A DNA stretch of 64,000 bases from JBGSYJ01 sp041748075 (GTDB lineage: Bacteria; Acidobacteriota; Thermoanaerobaculia; Gp7-AA8). The translations under genes and the position numbers were made by a program. Of this stretch, positions 33,721 through 41,847 are shown in pieces. Under the pieces are notes generated by a model. It was not told the origin of the DNA, ran no database searches, and saw only the letters and a program-made list of their open reading frames with translations. Positions within the stretch are counted from its first letter, which is position 1. The number at the start of each line of letters is the position of its first letter. The stretch lies in the NCBI GenBank assembly GCA_041748075.1, contig JBGTDX010000126.1, positions 1-64,000 of the forward strand, written 5' to 3'.

Positions 33721-34824
33721 ATGGCTAAAGGTCGATCAAAATTAGCGAAGGGTGCGGATGTCGCTCCGGGCACGTTCCCGAACCTGAATCTTCCTGTTCC
33801 GATCCCGTATGCGCCGATGGAAGCAAAGCGCTCCGACACGATTCCTTCCGGTGAGGGATGGCTCTTCGAGCCAAAATGGGATGGGTTCCGCGCGATCGCG
33901 TTCCGGGCGGGAGACGATATCGTCCTGCAGTCGAAGGCGGGGCAGCCGCTCGGACGCTACTTCCCGGAATTGCTCGAGCAACTGCGCGCGATTCCAGTAG
34001 AGCGGTTCGTTCTCGATGGCGAGATCGTCGTGCCGATCGATGGACGTCTCTCCTTCGATGATCTGCTTCAGCGGGTTCACCCCGCGGCTTCGCGCGTGAA
34101 GAAGCTTTCAGCGGAGATTCCAGCGCAGTACTTCGTGTTCGACATTCTCTGTCGTGACTCGGAGGCTCTGGTCGAGCGACCGCTCGAAGAACGCCGCAAG
34201 CTGCTGGAAGAGTTCTTCCAGCCTGTTGCTGAGGACTCGCGAATCAGGATCTCGCCAGCGACGGCCGATCGCAATCTCGCTGACCGGTGGTTCAACGAGT
34301 TCGGGGATCTCGGACTCGACGGAGTCATGGCGAAAGAGCTCGCGCAGCCCTATCGATCCGGCGAACGTGAAGGCATGGTCAAGGTCAAACACTTCAAGAC
34401 GGCCGATTGCGTAGTCGGCGGATACCGTTATGCAACCGGCAGCACCTCCTCGATCGGATCGCTGCTCCTCGGTCTTTACGACGAGTCCGAGAACCTGGTT
34501 TTCATCGGGCATACCTCGTCCTTTTCCAGGGCGGAGCGTCAGGAATTGCAGGGCATCGTCGAGCCGCTGCGCGGTGAGAATCCATTTTCGATCCGCGTTC
34601 CGGGAGGGCCGAGCCGGTGGGCGTCCGAGCGAAGCGGCGAATGGGAACCGTTACGACCAGAGCTCGTATGCGAGGTCGAGTACGATTACTTCTCGCAGGG
34701 CCGCTTCCGGCACGGCTCGAAATTCCTCCGATGGCGGCCGGACAGGAAACCGTCGAGCTGCCTGATCGATCAGGTGGATCCCGCGCGTCTCGAGGGAACG
34801 CTCGACAAGCTCGGCATGTCCTGA
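33721..34824 (+). CDS. ATP-dependent DNA ligase (LigD ligase domain type)
   Basis: 367 residues from ATG 33721 (MAKGRSKLAK). The nucleotidyltransferase core has the adenylation motif FEPKWDGFRAIAFRAGDD, motif III VLDGEIVVPIDG, motif IV with the stretch LGLDGVMAKEL, and motif V/VI VKVKHFKTADCVV. The OB domain follows (ELVCEVEYDYFSQGRFRHGS). This is the ligase half of NHEJ-type LigD or a related LigC. The first 15 residues of the longer frame (from 33676) do not look like part of the domain. Confidence 0.85.
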   Translation: MAKGRSKLAKGADVAPGTFPNLNLPVPIPYAPMEAKRSDTIPSGEGWLFEPKWDGFRAIAFRAGDDIVLQSKAGQPLGRYFPELLEQLRAIPVERFVLDGEIVVPIDGRLSFDDLLQRVHPAASRVKKLSAEIPAQYFVFDILCRDSEALVERPLEERRKLLEEFFQPVAEDSRIRISPATADRNLADRWFNEFGDLGLDGVMAKELAQPYRSGEREGMVKVKHFKTADCVVGGYRYATGSTSSIGSLLLGLYDESENLVFIGHTSSFSRAERQELQGIVEPLRGENPFSIRVPGGPSRWASERSGEWEPLRPELVCEVEYDYFSQGRFRHGSKFLRWRPDRKPSSCLIDQVDPARLEGTLDKLGMS

Positions 34825-34825
34825 G

Positions 34826-34940
34826 CTTTGCCCAGAGGCTGTGAAAAAATCAAACGATGTGTCACTCCTGTCCAATCAACTCGCAGCCTCTTCTGATGAA
34901 CCTTTCCGAACCGGGAGGGATGTAGAAGCTCAGGATGACA
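34826..34940. repeat. Composite repeat shared with 15.9-16.2 kb
   Basis: AGAGGCTG (34834-34841) pairs with CAGCCTCT (34884-34891). It holds GGCTGTGAAAAAATCAAACG, CTCCTGTCCAATCAACTCGC and CCGAACCGGGAGGGATGTAG, all of which have counterparts at 15906-15968 and 16130-16158. It ends in CTCAGGATGACAA, the end of the other repeat family. The 183-base gap upstream of the VWA gene otherwise holds nothing obvious. Confidence 0.72.
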
Positions 34941-35007
34941 AAGCCAGGGCTGGGCGGTTCACGCCTTCATTGAATATCGACAGCGTCTTTCCTGTTTCCG
35001 TTTCTCG

Positions 35008-36414
35008 ATGAAACGATCCCTGCTCGCATTCTCGCTCCTCGTCCTCTTCTCTGTTTCCGACGTACTTGCTCAGAGCCAGCCCGCCGTCCAGATCACACAG
35101 AAGCGCGACGGGCTGATACACGGAAACCTGGTGATCCCCGTGACGGTGAGGGAGGGTGTCGAGCGCATTGAACTGATCATCAACAACGTGAAGTTTGGTG
35201 AACAGCGGGGGCGGTCTGTCGTGTTCACCGTTCCGCTCGGCGAGTACATTCGCCGGTTGAGAATCCGAGCGGTGGGCTACGACGCGTCGAACCAGATCGT
35301 CGGCGAAGACGTTCTGATCGTCAACGATCCACAGCCGCCCTTCCGGGTCCGGTTGCTCGGGCCTGCCGCCATGATCGATGAGGGAACGGCGGAGCTATCC
35401 GCGACGGTGACGGCTCCGCCGTCCATGAGCGTCACCGGGGTCGAGTTCTTCATTGGCGAGGAGTCGATAGGGGTTGACCCGCAGCCGCCGTATCGAGCCC
35501 AGTTCGAGATGGCGGCTTTTCCAGACGCGCTTTATGCGACTGCAACCGCGCGTGCAACGAACGGCCATGAAGCGTTCGACGTGTTCTTCTGGGGATCGAT
35601 TCCCCGGGAATCGGTCGATGTCACCCTCCAGCAGATTCCGCTCTCGGTTACCGAGTTGCAGGGAACCCGGCCGTTGAGCATTGCCGATCTGACACTGCTG
35701 GACAACGGTGAACCTCGAAAAATCGAATCGCTGGTTGCTGCCGCGGATCAACCGCTCCACGTCATCGTGCTGATCGACTCCTCGGAGAGCATGCTCGACG
35801 AGCTTCCGCTCGTCAAAAAAGCGGCCAGTGAGTTTGCTCGTTCCATCATCCCGGCGAATGGCAGCGTGGCCCTGGTCGCGTTCGCGCAGCAGCGGGTCTG
35901 GCTCACAAACTTCACGAAGAACGCCGATCTGATCGACGCCGGACTCGAACGACTCATTCCCCGCGGCCAGACGCACCTTTACGACGGGGTGATCGAGATG
36001 CTCTACGAGTTGCAGAAGATGCCCGGCCGGCGTGCGCTCGTGGTGCTGACCGACGGGGTGAATCAGGGAGGCAGCTTCGAACTGGATCACGTCGTCCACT
36101 ACGCTCGTTACGCCGGAGTTCCCATCTATCCGGTCGTGCGGAACAAGGCGCTGAGCCGGTTCATGCGATTCGGGATCGGCGGCTTTCAGGCGAAGCGGTT
36201 CGCAGAAATTGCCCGCGACTCCGGCGCCACATGGTTCATCGTCCAGCGGCCTCGAGAGCTACCGGGGGTCTACGCGCGCATAGCGAACGAGCTCCGCAAC
36301 CAGCAGACGCTCATGTTCTACTCGGATGCTTCCGGCATGGATTCCTGGCATGCGCTGCGTCTGGAGAGCTCGCGCAAAGGTATTTTCAGAATCCCCCGGG
36401 GCTACTTTCCCTGA
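35008..36414 (+). CDS. VWFA-domain exported protein
   Basis: 468 residues. A signal peptide (SLLAFSLLVLFSVSDVLAQ) is followed by two Ig-like/beta domains (FRVRLLGPAAMIDEGTAELS) and a von Willebrand A domain with the MIDAS start LHVIVLIDSSESM, RALVVLTDGVNQGG and a C-terminal VQRPRELPGVYARIANEL. This arrangement matches the Acidobacteria-rich VWFA-related family (TIGR03436-like). Role is unknown; the C-terminal FYSDASGMDSWHALRLESS is conserved in that family. Confidence 0.85.
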   Translation: MKRSLLAFSLLVLFSVSDVLAQSQPAVQITQKRDGLIHGNLVIPVTVREGVERIELIINNVKFGEQRGRSVVFTVPLGEYIRRLRIRAVGYDASNQIVGEDVLIVNDPQPPFRVRLLGPAAMIDEGTAELSATVTAPPSMSVTGVEFFIGEESIGVDPQPPYRAQFEMAAFPDALYATATARATNGHEAFDVFFWGSIPRESVDVTLQQIPLSVTELQGTRPLSIADLTLLDNGEPRKIESLVAAADQPLHVIVLIDSSESMLDELPLVKKAASEFARSIIPANGSVALVAFAQQRVWLTNFTKNADLIDAGLERLIPRGQTHLYDGVIEMLYELQKMPGRRALVVLTDGVNQGGSFELDHVVHYARYAGVPIYPVVRNKALSRFMRFGIGGFQAKRFAEIARDSGATWFIVQRPRELPGVYARIANELRNQQTLMFYSDASGMDSWHALRLESSRKGIFRIPRGYFP

Positions 36415-36502
36415 AGCGTGGACGAGCACGGCCGGAACCCGGGCGCGCACCCGTTGCCATTCCGGCATGTGATATGAAACCGACCCTCCTCTGGAGAGAA
36501 GG

Positions 36503-37633
36503 TTGAACGACGTCGCCCTCATACCGGAATACAAGCAGAAGCGCTGGTCCTCTGCGGGTCTGACCCCGCTTCAGGAGCAGATCTTCAACTGGACTGCCGC
36601 ACTCCTGATCGTGGCGATGATCGCCGGCTGGACTGTTTCCATCATCGACAGTTACCAGACGGCCGCCGTGGCTGTGACAGGCGAGCCTCTGGCCCGCAAG
36701 AGTCCATCGACCCGCGTCGCTTCTGCGCTGCTGGATCCCCGGGCCCGGAGCACCGTGTTTCTGGACGAGGCGGCACTCAAATATTTCGACCCCCTGCGGG
36801 GATACAGCGGAAAGCTCAAGGCAGCCTTCCGCCTTCCGGGAGATCCGCTCTCAGAGGTGGGGACCGATCCTCAGCTGCGCGCTGAGTTCAGGGAAGGAGG
36901 AACCGCGATTCCATCGCCGGAACTTACAGCTCCTTCCCGCCCTGGTATCTACAACATCCATATCCAGCTCAATCAGGCCAGGAAGGCGATCGACGACCTC
37001 TCGCTGGTAAACCTGGTTCCGTCGTCTGAAAAGCGTCAGGGCCGGATCGGAAGCTACATGCTCGGGAGCTGGCCCTGGGAAGAGGGTGGGACGCCCCGTT
37101 CGCAGGCGTACGCTCCGCCGCGGGGATTCATCAAAGTCACTCCGGAGAATCGGGACACTTACGTCTCCGAGCATTTTCAGCTCAAGGATTTCCTCACGAA
37201 AGACCAGCCGAATGTCTGGCCGAAATATCTCCTGCTGGAGCCGAAAACCCTGGACAAGCTGGAGCTCATCATTCAGGACCTCAAAGAGCAGGGATACGAC
37301 GTACGACACGTCACGATCATGAGTGGATTCCGGACGCCGCGTTACAACCACAGCGGCGGGAACACGGAGGGTCGCGCGAACCTGAGCCGGCACATGTATG
37401 GCGACGCCGCGGATTTCTTCGTGGATAACGACCAGGACGGCTGGACGGACGACATCAACGGAGACGGCAAGGTCGACCTCAAAGACGCCGAGATCATGGC
37501 GGCAGCGGCCGAGAGGGTCGAACGGAAGTATCCCGCCCTGGTAGGTGGAATCGGGATCTACAAGGCCTGCTGCGGGCATGGTCCCTTCGTTCATGTGGAC
37601 GTTCGGGGCATTCGGGCCCGCTGGCGGTACTGA
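36503..37633 (+). CDS. Membrane-anchored M15-type peptidase with EF-hand-like insert
   Basis: 376 residues from TTG 36503 (GAGAGAAGG directly upstream). One N-terminal transmembrane helix (TAALLIVAMIAGWTVSIID) follows a short cytoplasmic tail. The C-terminal half is a D-Ala-D-Ala carboxypeptidase-like M15 domain: IMSGFRTPRYN, SRHMYGDAADFFVD and FVHVDVRG carry the H, D and H ligands. Between them sits DNDQDGWTDDINGDGKVDLK, a tandem of two calcium-loop sequences. That location makes calcium control of the active site plausible. Probably acts on peptidoglycan in the periplasm. Confidence 0.82.
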   Translation: MNDVALIPEYKQKRWSSAGLTPLQEQIFNWTAALLIVAMIAGWTVSIIDSYQTAAVAVTGEPLARKSPSTRVASALLDPRARSTVFLDEAALKYFDPLRGYSGKLKAAFRLPGDPLSEVGTDPQLRAEFREGGTAIPSPELTAPSRPGIYNIHIQLNQARKAIDDLSLVNLVPSSEKRQGRIGSYMLGSWPWEEGGTPRSQAYAPPRGFIKVTPENRDTYVSEHFQLKDFLTKDQPNVWPKYLLLEPKTLDKLELIIQDLKEQGYDVRHVTIMSGFRTPRYNHSGGNTEGRANLSRHMYGDAADFFVDNDQDGWTDDINGDGKVDLKDAEIMAAAAERVERKYPALVGGIGIYKACCGHGPFVHVDVRGIRARWRY

Positions 37634-37674
37634 TGGCCCGAATCAAGCAATAGCGGGACAGACAGGAGGTATCA

Positions 37675-38166
37675 GTGAGCGAAATCAATTGCCCGGAATG
37701 CGGGACTGAACGGGGAGATATGGGCCGCGTCTGCAATGCATGCGGGGCACCCCCCGGAGGAGTCGATCACCGGCAGGATGAGGGCGAGCCCGTCGGAGGG
37801 GTCCGCCAGACGGACCTCGAGCCCTATGTGGGTCTTCGTTACGTGGCGCGACTTTTTAAAGTTCTGGCGGTCCTGATGCTGGTGATGCTGGCGGGAGAGG
37901 TCGTTACCGGACTCGCAACGGAAGGACGGGCTGCCGTGCTTCCGCTGCTCGGAGCGGCGACACGGCTATTGGTGCTGGCGGGTCTGCTGTGGGCCGGAGG
38001 CGACATCATGACGCTTCTGATCGACGGTGGCCATGACCTGCGCGTGACCAGGATTCTCCTCGGAAGGATCAATGCCCAGCTGCATCAGAACGGCGGAGAG
38101 AAGACGCCCGAGGTTGTTGGCGACACGAGCCGGGACGCCAAGCCGAGAGAAGTCGCGCACCGCTGA
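37675..38166 (+). CDS. Zinc-ribbon membrane protein
   Basis: 163 residues with a GTG start (AGGAGG five bases upstream). The N-terminus is a zinc ribbon (CPECGTERGDMGRVCNACG), followed by two hydrophobic segments (LFKVLAVLMLVMLAGEVVTG and LLGAATRLLVLAGLLWAGGD) and a charged tail. Such Zn-ribbon/2TM proteins are common and uncharacterised. Confidence 0.75.
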   Translation: MSEINCPECGTERGDMGRVCNACGAPPGGVDHRQDEGEPVGGVRQTDLEPYVGLRYVARLFKVLAVLMLVMLAGEVVTGLATEGRAAVLPLLGAATRLLVLAGLLWAGGDIMTLLIDGGHDLRVTRILLGRINAQLHQNGGEKTPEVVGDTSRDAKPREVAHR

Positions 38167-38199
38167 CAGGGCGCTCGTCAGACGCTGGTTCGCGCCGCG

Positions 38200-38619
38200 T
38201 CAGACGATCGCGCGACGCATCAGCTCCCGCAGGTCCTGGAATACGGAGTCCGGCGGAGCGGCCTGCTGGGTCGTGCGTCCCGCCTTTTTGAGCACGCTCT
38301 CGAGCGTCTTCTCGTCGAGCACGCGGGCGTCGATCGTCCGGTCGTTCAGCTCACAGAAGGCGAGAAGCGCTGTGAGCGCGACGCGCTTGTTTCCGGCGTG
38401 GAACGGCATGTTCTGCAGAAGCGCGAAAATGAAGGCTGCAGCCTTGTCCCCCAACGTGGGATAGGCGTCTTTTCCGAAGATCGTGGTCTGCGGACGCTGC
38501 ACGGTATTCGTGAGTCCGAACGCATTGACGATCTCTCCGGGGTGCGCCTGGTTACCTCCGAAATCGAGCGAGACGGCCCGGTGGAGGTCCACCAGATCCT
38601 GAGCGTTCAGATAGCGGAC
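38200..38619 (-). CDS. Doc/Fic-family toxin-like protein, start not resolved
   Basis: The open frame runs from 38997, but recognisable Doc homology begins near 38619 with VRYLNAQDLVDLHRA, then SLDFGGNQAHPG, PTLGDKAAAFIFALL and the signature MPFHAGNKRVALTALLAFCE. The family motif is HPFxDGNKR; here the catalytic histidine position is methionine and the acidic position alanine. No ATG/GTG/TTG occurs near the domain start; the first candidate is GTG 38595 (after AGGA), which would drop eight residues. The domain may be translated by a +1 frameshift from the upstream basic gene or from a non-canonical start. Confidence 0.6.
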   Translation of the reverse strand, partial: VRYLNAQDLVDLHRAVSLDFGGNQAHPGEIVNAFGLTNTVQRPQTTIFGKDAYPTLGDKAAAFIFALLQNMPFHAGNKRVALTALLAFCELNDRTIDARVLDEKTLESVLKKAGRTTQQAAPPDSVFQDLRELMRRAIV

Positions 38620-38623
38620 CTGA

Positions 38624-39004
38624 TTAGTCGGAGAGCCGCTTGAGTGCGGCGGAGTACTTCTGAAGAGATCGCTGATAGGCGGCGCCGACCTCCGGGGTGC
38701 TGAAGGTGACGCCTTCGGCGCGGGCGGCGGCGTTGCGCGCGGTGTTGGAGACGCTTTTTTTGGCTTTGGCTTTGCCGGGGGTTTTTTCGACGCGGGCCGG
38801 GCTGCGCTTGCTTGCCGGCTTTTTCGTGGCGCGGGCTGGGGCTTCTTTTTTGCCGCGGGCTGGGCTCGCTTTTTTGCCGCCGGCTTTGCTTTTGACGCTT
38901 TTGCCGCTGGCTTTGGCCGCGCCGCGCTTTTTGCTGGCGGCTTTGTTCGAGACTTTCTTGCTGGTTTTGGCTGGTTTTGTTTTCGAGCTTTGGCCATGCT
39001 TCAT
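38624..39004 (-). CDS. Histone-H1-like Lys/Ala-rich protein
   Basis: 126 residues, from ATG 39004 (GAGG six bases upstream). Residues 1-90 are Lys/Ala/Ser/Pro-rich (KAASKKRGAAKASGKSVKSK), like the C-terminal domain of bacterial histone-H1-like proteins. The last 30 residues (GVTFSTPEVGAAYQRSLQKY) look folded. Third codon positions are GC-rich in this frame, which supports it as the real coding frame of 38624-38990; the alternative frame to the Doc domain is also open. Its stop lies four bases before the Doc homology. It may be an antitoxin-like or nucleoid protein. Confidence 0.62.
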   Translation of the reverse strand: MKHGQSSKTKPAKTSKKVSNKAASKKRGAAKASGKSVKSKAGGKKASPARGKKEAPARATKKPASKRSPARVEKTPGKAKAKKSVSNTARNAAARAEGVTFSTPEVGAAYQRSLQKYSAALKRLSD

Positions 39005-39020
39005 CTCAAACCTCGAACTT

Positions 39021-39049
39021 ATCCTAATCCTGTTAAGTATCTGAGTCAA
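39021..39049 (-). promoter_or_regulatory. Sigma-70-like promoter for the H1-like/Doc pair
   Basis: On the minus strand TTGACT, a 17-base spacer and TAGGAT precede the ATG at 39004 by under 20 bases, so the predicted leader is about ten bases, beginning at the GAGG ribosome-binding site. AT-rich compared with its surroundings. Confidence 0.5.
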
Positions 39050-39186
39050 CAGGTTTTACAAAGCCGAGGTGCAGTTGATGTACGAATAACATGGCATTGC
39101 CTCCGGAACGCGCGTGCGATCTCACAGCTCCGAGCGGCGGGAAAGTATTGGTGCAACACGAATTGTGCATGTGGCCCCGGGTTGAA

Positions 39187-39426
39187 TCAGGGCTCCGGGT
39201 TGTAGGAGAGGAACGCTCGCGCTTCCTCGGTGAGGCTGAGCATCTGCCGCGAGTCGTCAGCTGCGAGATAGCCTTTCTCTGCGAGAGTCCATACAGGCGC
39301 CTCCGGATCGCCGGCCGGGTGCTTGACGGCTTTGATCTGGTCGAGAGGAAGCTCCTCGGCTCCCACCCGTCGAAACTCCTGAAGAATTCTGATTTCCTGA
39401 GGCGTCAGGCCGTTGGGCATCAACAT
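39187..39426 (-). CDS. Small winged-helix-like hypothetical protein
   Basis: 79 residues; GAGG precedes ATG 39426. TPQEIRILQEFRRVGAEELP and LAEKGYLAADDSRQMLSLTE followed by EARAF resemble a winged-helix/MarR-like recognition unit (helix, short wing, Glu-rich end), but it is too short to assign. Convergence or co-transcription with modBC downstream is possible; it is on the same strand but separated from the H1-like gene by about 180 bases. Confidence 0.5.
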   Translation of the reverse strand: MLMPNGLTPQEIRILQEFRRVGAEELPLDQIKAVKHPAGDPEAPVWTLAEKGYLAADDSRQMLSLTEEARAFLSYNPEP

Positions 39427-39476
39427 GCAGACCTCACTGGTTTGTCGTCAGTCATCGCACTGCATTCTCCCACGAA

Positions 39477-40526
39477 TCAGCCGATGATCCGTATTGAGCG
39501 GCTCCGGATTGCGAGCCAGACCTTCGAGCCGGGATCCAGCCGCAGTTCCCGGGCGGCAGATTCCGTGATTCGAACGATGAGCGGGGTCGGAGTTCCCACG
39601 GTCATATCGGCGAATCCGCGATGGAAGTCGATCTGTTCGATGGGACCCTCGAGGACATTCCTGGCGGAGATCGACTGGGGCTTCTCCGTGAACACCACGA
39701 TTTCGTCGCCGCTGATCTGAATGGTCAATGGAAATCTGGCTCCCTCGAGTTGATCCGAGGGCAAAAAAAGAAGCGTGCCCTGAACGGTTTTCACGCGCCG
39801 GACTCCCCCCGTCACCGCACCGTTCTCTTCCTGCACTTCGAGCACGTTGAGGATCGAATCATCGCCGGCGATCGATCGCCGGTGCAGCACCGAGATCGTT
39901 GGTCCCTGTTCGAGGATCGTTCCCTTTTGAAGGACGAGGGTCTCGCGGCTGAGGGCAAGAGCTTCGACCGCGTGGTGGGTCACGTAGAGAATCGGAATAC
40001 CGGACGTGTCGCGAATCGACTTCAGATGAACGAGAATTCGCTCGCGCAGCGGCTGGTCGAGGGCAGCCAGGGGCTCGTCCAGAAGAAGAAGCCGCGGCTT
40101 CATCGCGAGCGCCCGGGCAAGGGAGACACGGTGCCGCTCTCCCCCGGAGAGCTGCGCCGGATACCGCTCCCAGAGATGGAACACTTCGAGCTTCTCGGCT
40201 GCCGCTACGGCGTCGGCCGGACTTCCATTCGAGAAGCGAATGTTGCGTTCCACCGACAGGTGAGGGAAGAGCCCGGCGTCCTGAGGGACGTACCCGATGC
40301 GTCGTTTTTCCGGTGGAAGCCAGATTCCTCTTGAACTGTCGAACAGTACCTCTCCGTCGATCGACAGTCGACCTTTGGCGCTCTTTCGAATTCCTGCAAT
40401 GACTTCGAGCAGTGAAGTCTTCCCCGATCCTGATGGACCGACAACGGCGGTCACCGCCGTCTCGAGCGTGGTTGTGACTTCGAGGTCGAACGTCGAGAGC
40501 CGGAGCCGGAGGTCGAGCTCGATCAT
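39477..40526 (-). CDS. modC: Molybdate-type ABC transporter ATP-binding protein ModC
   Basis: 349 residues. Walker A is GPSGSGKTSLLEVIAG, the Q-loop is IGYVPQDAGLFP, the signature is QLSGGERHRVSLARAL and Walker B is LLLLDEPLAALD. The C-terminal 120 residues hold a TOBE-like domain (SARNVLEGPIEQIDFHRGFA) typical of ModC. The ATG at 40526 overlaps the modB stop (ATGA). The longer frame upstream is antisense-like sequence and is rejected. Transported ion, probably molybdate or tungstate, is inferred from family. Confidence 0.88.
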   Translation of the reverse strand: MIELDLRLRLSTFDLEVTTTLETAVTAVVGPSGSGKTSLLEVIAGIRKSAKGRLSIDGEVLFDSSRGIWLPPEKRRIGYVPQDAGLFPHLSVERNIRFSNGSPADAVAAAEKLEVFHLWERYPAQLSGGERHRVSLARALAMKPRLLLLDEPLAALDQPLRERILVHLKSIRDTSGIPILYVTHHAVEALALSRETLVLQKGTILEQGPTISVLHRRSIAGDDSILNVLEVQEENGAVTGGVRRVKTVQGTLLFLPSDQLEGARFPLTIQISGDEIVVFTEKPQSISARNVLEGPIEQIDFHRGFADMTVGTPTPLIVRITESAARELRLDPGSKVWLAIRSRSIRIIG

Positions 40527-41197
40527 CGCGCGAGACGTTCCTGTTGCCGGCGCATCAGGACTTCGCTGGTTGCGATCGCCGTGAACGCGATCACGACGAC
40601 GAAGACGAGCAGGATGCGCGCGTCGGACGTTCTGCCCGCCTGCACGTGGTCGTAGATTGCGAGCGCGAGCGTCTGCGTTCGACCCGGGATGCTTCCGGCA
40701 ATCAGAATCGTCGCACCGAATTCTCCAAGAGCACGGCAGAAGGCCAGGAGAACTCCGGACAGGAGACCCTGCCAGGAAAGCGGCAGAATCACGCGGAGAA
40801 ATGCAGACGACGGCGTGGAGCCGAGCGTGCGAGCCAGATCGAAGTACCTGAAGTCCGCCGTTTCGATTGCCGTGCGAAAGGCTCGAAACATCAAAGGGAA
40901 TGCCATGACTCCGGCTGCAATGACTGCCGCGGCGGGAGTGAACAGAACCGCGATGCCTGCGCGATCGAGGAGTTGCCCCAGCGGAGATGCTCTCGAGAAA
41001 AGATCGAGCAAGACGAAACCGACGGCCGTCGGAGGAAGAATCAAAGGAAGCGTCGAGATCGACTCGACAATGGTTCTCAGGCGGCGGTTCATCAGCCTCG
41101 TCAGCACCGCGAGACCGAGAGCGAGAGGAGTGATGATGAGGGTGCTGAGCGCCGCCACCTTCAGGGTGAACAGTACGATCTCGAGCTCGTCCCGCAT
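40523..41197 (-). CDS. modB: Molybdate-type ABC transporter permease ModB
   Basis: 224 residues from ATG 41197, with about five membrane segments (IVLFTLKVAALSTLIITPLA, LPLILPPTAVGFVLLDLF, FTPAAAVIAAGVMAFPLMF). The permease EAA loop is ARTLGSTPSSAFLRVILPLS, and RALGEFGATILIAGSIPGRT is highly characteristic of ModB/CysT permeases. No modA binding-protein gene is adjacent, so the binding protein is encoded elsewhere. Confidence 0.88.
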   Translation of the reverse strand: MRDELEIVLFTLKVAALSTLIITPLALGLAVLTRLMNRRLRTIVESISTLPLILPPTAVGFVLLDLFSRASPLGQLLDRAGIAVLFTPAAAVIAAGVMAFPLMFRAFRTAIETADFRYFDLARTLGSTPSSAFLRVILPLSWQGLLSGVLLAFCRALGEFGATILIAGSIPGRTQTLALAIYDHVQAGRTSDARILLVFVVVIAFTAIATSEVLMRRQQERLAR

Positions 41198-41239
41198 CGC
41201 CCGCTGTATAACATGAACCGCGGCTGATCGCAGACCGAG

Positions 41240-41267
41240 GGCCGAACATGCAATGCAATGTTCGGCC
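41240..41267. repeat. GGCCGAAC palindrome 1
   Basis: GGCCGAACAT, eight bases (GCAATGCA), ATGTTCGGCC: a perfect 10-bp stem upstream of modB. The related palindrome is at 41298-41320. Operator or small palindromic repeat. Confidence 0.5.
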
Positions 41268-41297
41268 AGTTGGATTCTTCCCGCGCACTCCCCACGT

Positions 41298-41320
41298 GGC
41301 CGAACGTTGCACGTTCGGTC
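41298..41320. repeat. GGCCGAAC palindrome 2
   Basis: GGCCGAACGT-TGC-ACGTTCGGTC: same outer arm as palindrome 1 with changed inner base pairs and a shorter loop, suggesting the two hairpins share a descent or function. Confidence 0.5.
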
Positions 41321-41415
41321 CTGGTCCCAGACGAGATTACGACTTCCGCGTTTGAAGTCTCCGGCAGGTGTATTTCCCCGCCCTCGGGAACGACTTCCCA
41401 TCAGGAGCCAATGCC

Positions 41416-41847
41416 ATGCAGGTGCTGATTGCCGAAGACGACCGTAAGACCCGTGAAATTCTCTCGAACTATCTCCTGGAAGGGGGGCACGAGCCGATCC
41501 TCGCGACACGCGGTCTCGACGCAGTGCGCATGGCCACCGAGTTCCGGCCACCGGTAGTGATTCTCGACGGTCTGCTTCCGGAGCTTCACGGCTTCGAGGT
41601 CGCGCGCTTGCTGCGCGACACACTGGACTATCGCCCCTGGATCATCCTCGTGACGGCCGTCTACAAAGCCAGTCGCTATCAGCGCGACGCGGCGTCGAAG
41701 TACGGGATCGATCGCTACCTCATCAAGCCCGTCTCGAAGGAGGATCTCCTCGACGCGGTCTCAGCCTGCGAATCGGGAGATCAGCCTCGCCCGCTGTTCA
41801 AGCAGACGCCTCTGGCGACGCCTGGCATGACGGGCACCAATACGTAG
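41416..41847 (+). CDS. Single-domain response regulator
   Basis: 143 residues, only a receiver domain. Acidic pocket in VLIAEDDRKTREIL, the phospho-acceptor aspartate in VVILDGLLPELHGF, the threonine in ILVTAVYK and the lysine in YLIKPVSKEDLL are all present. CAGGAG lies eight bases before ATG 41416. There is no output domain, so it must signal by protein contact. Its 3' end overlaps the convergent nei by 50 bases. No adjacent kinase. Confidence 0.82.
   Translation: MQVLIAEDDRKTREILSNYLLEGGHEPILATRGLDAVRMATEFRPPVVILDGLLPELHGFEVARLLRDTLDYRPWIILVTAVYKASRYQRDAASKYGIDRYLIKPVSKEDLLDAVSACESGDQPRPLFKQTPLATPGMTGTNT

Noticed and set aside
40527..41312. N-terminal extension that would make ModC 611 residues
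   Set aside because: Lies over modB in another frame; ModC family starts at 40526, which also overlaps the modB stop.
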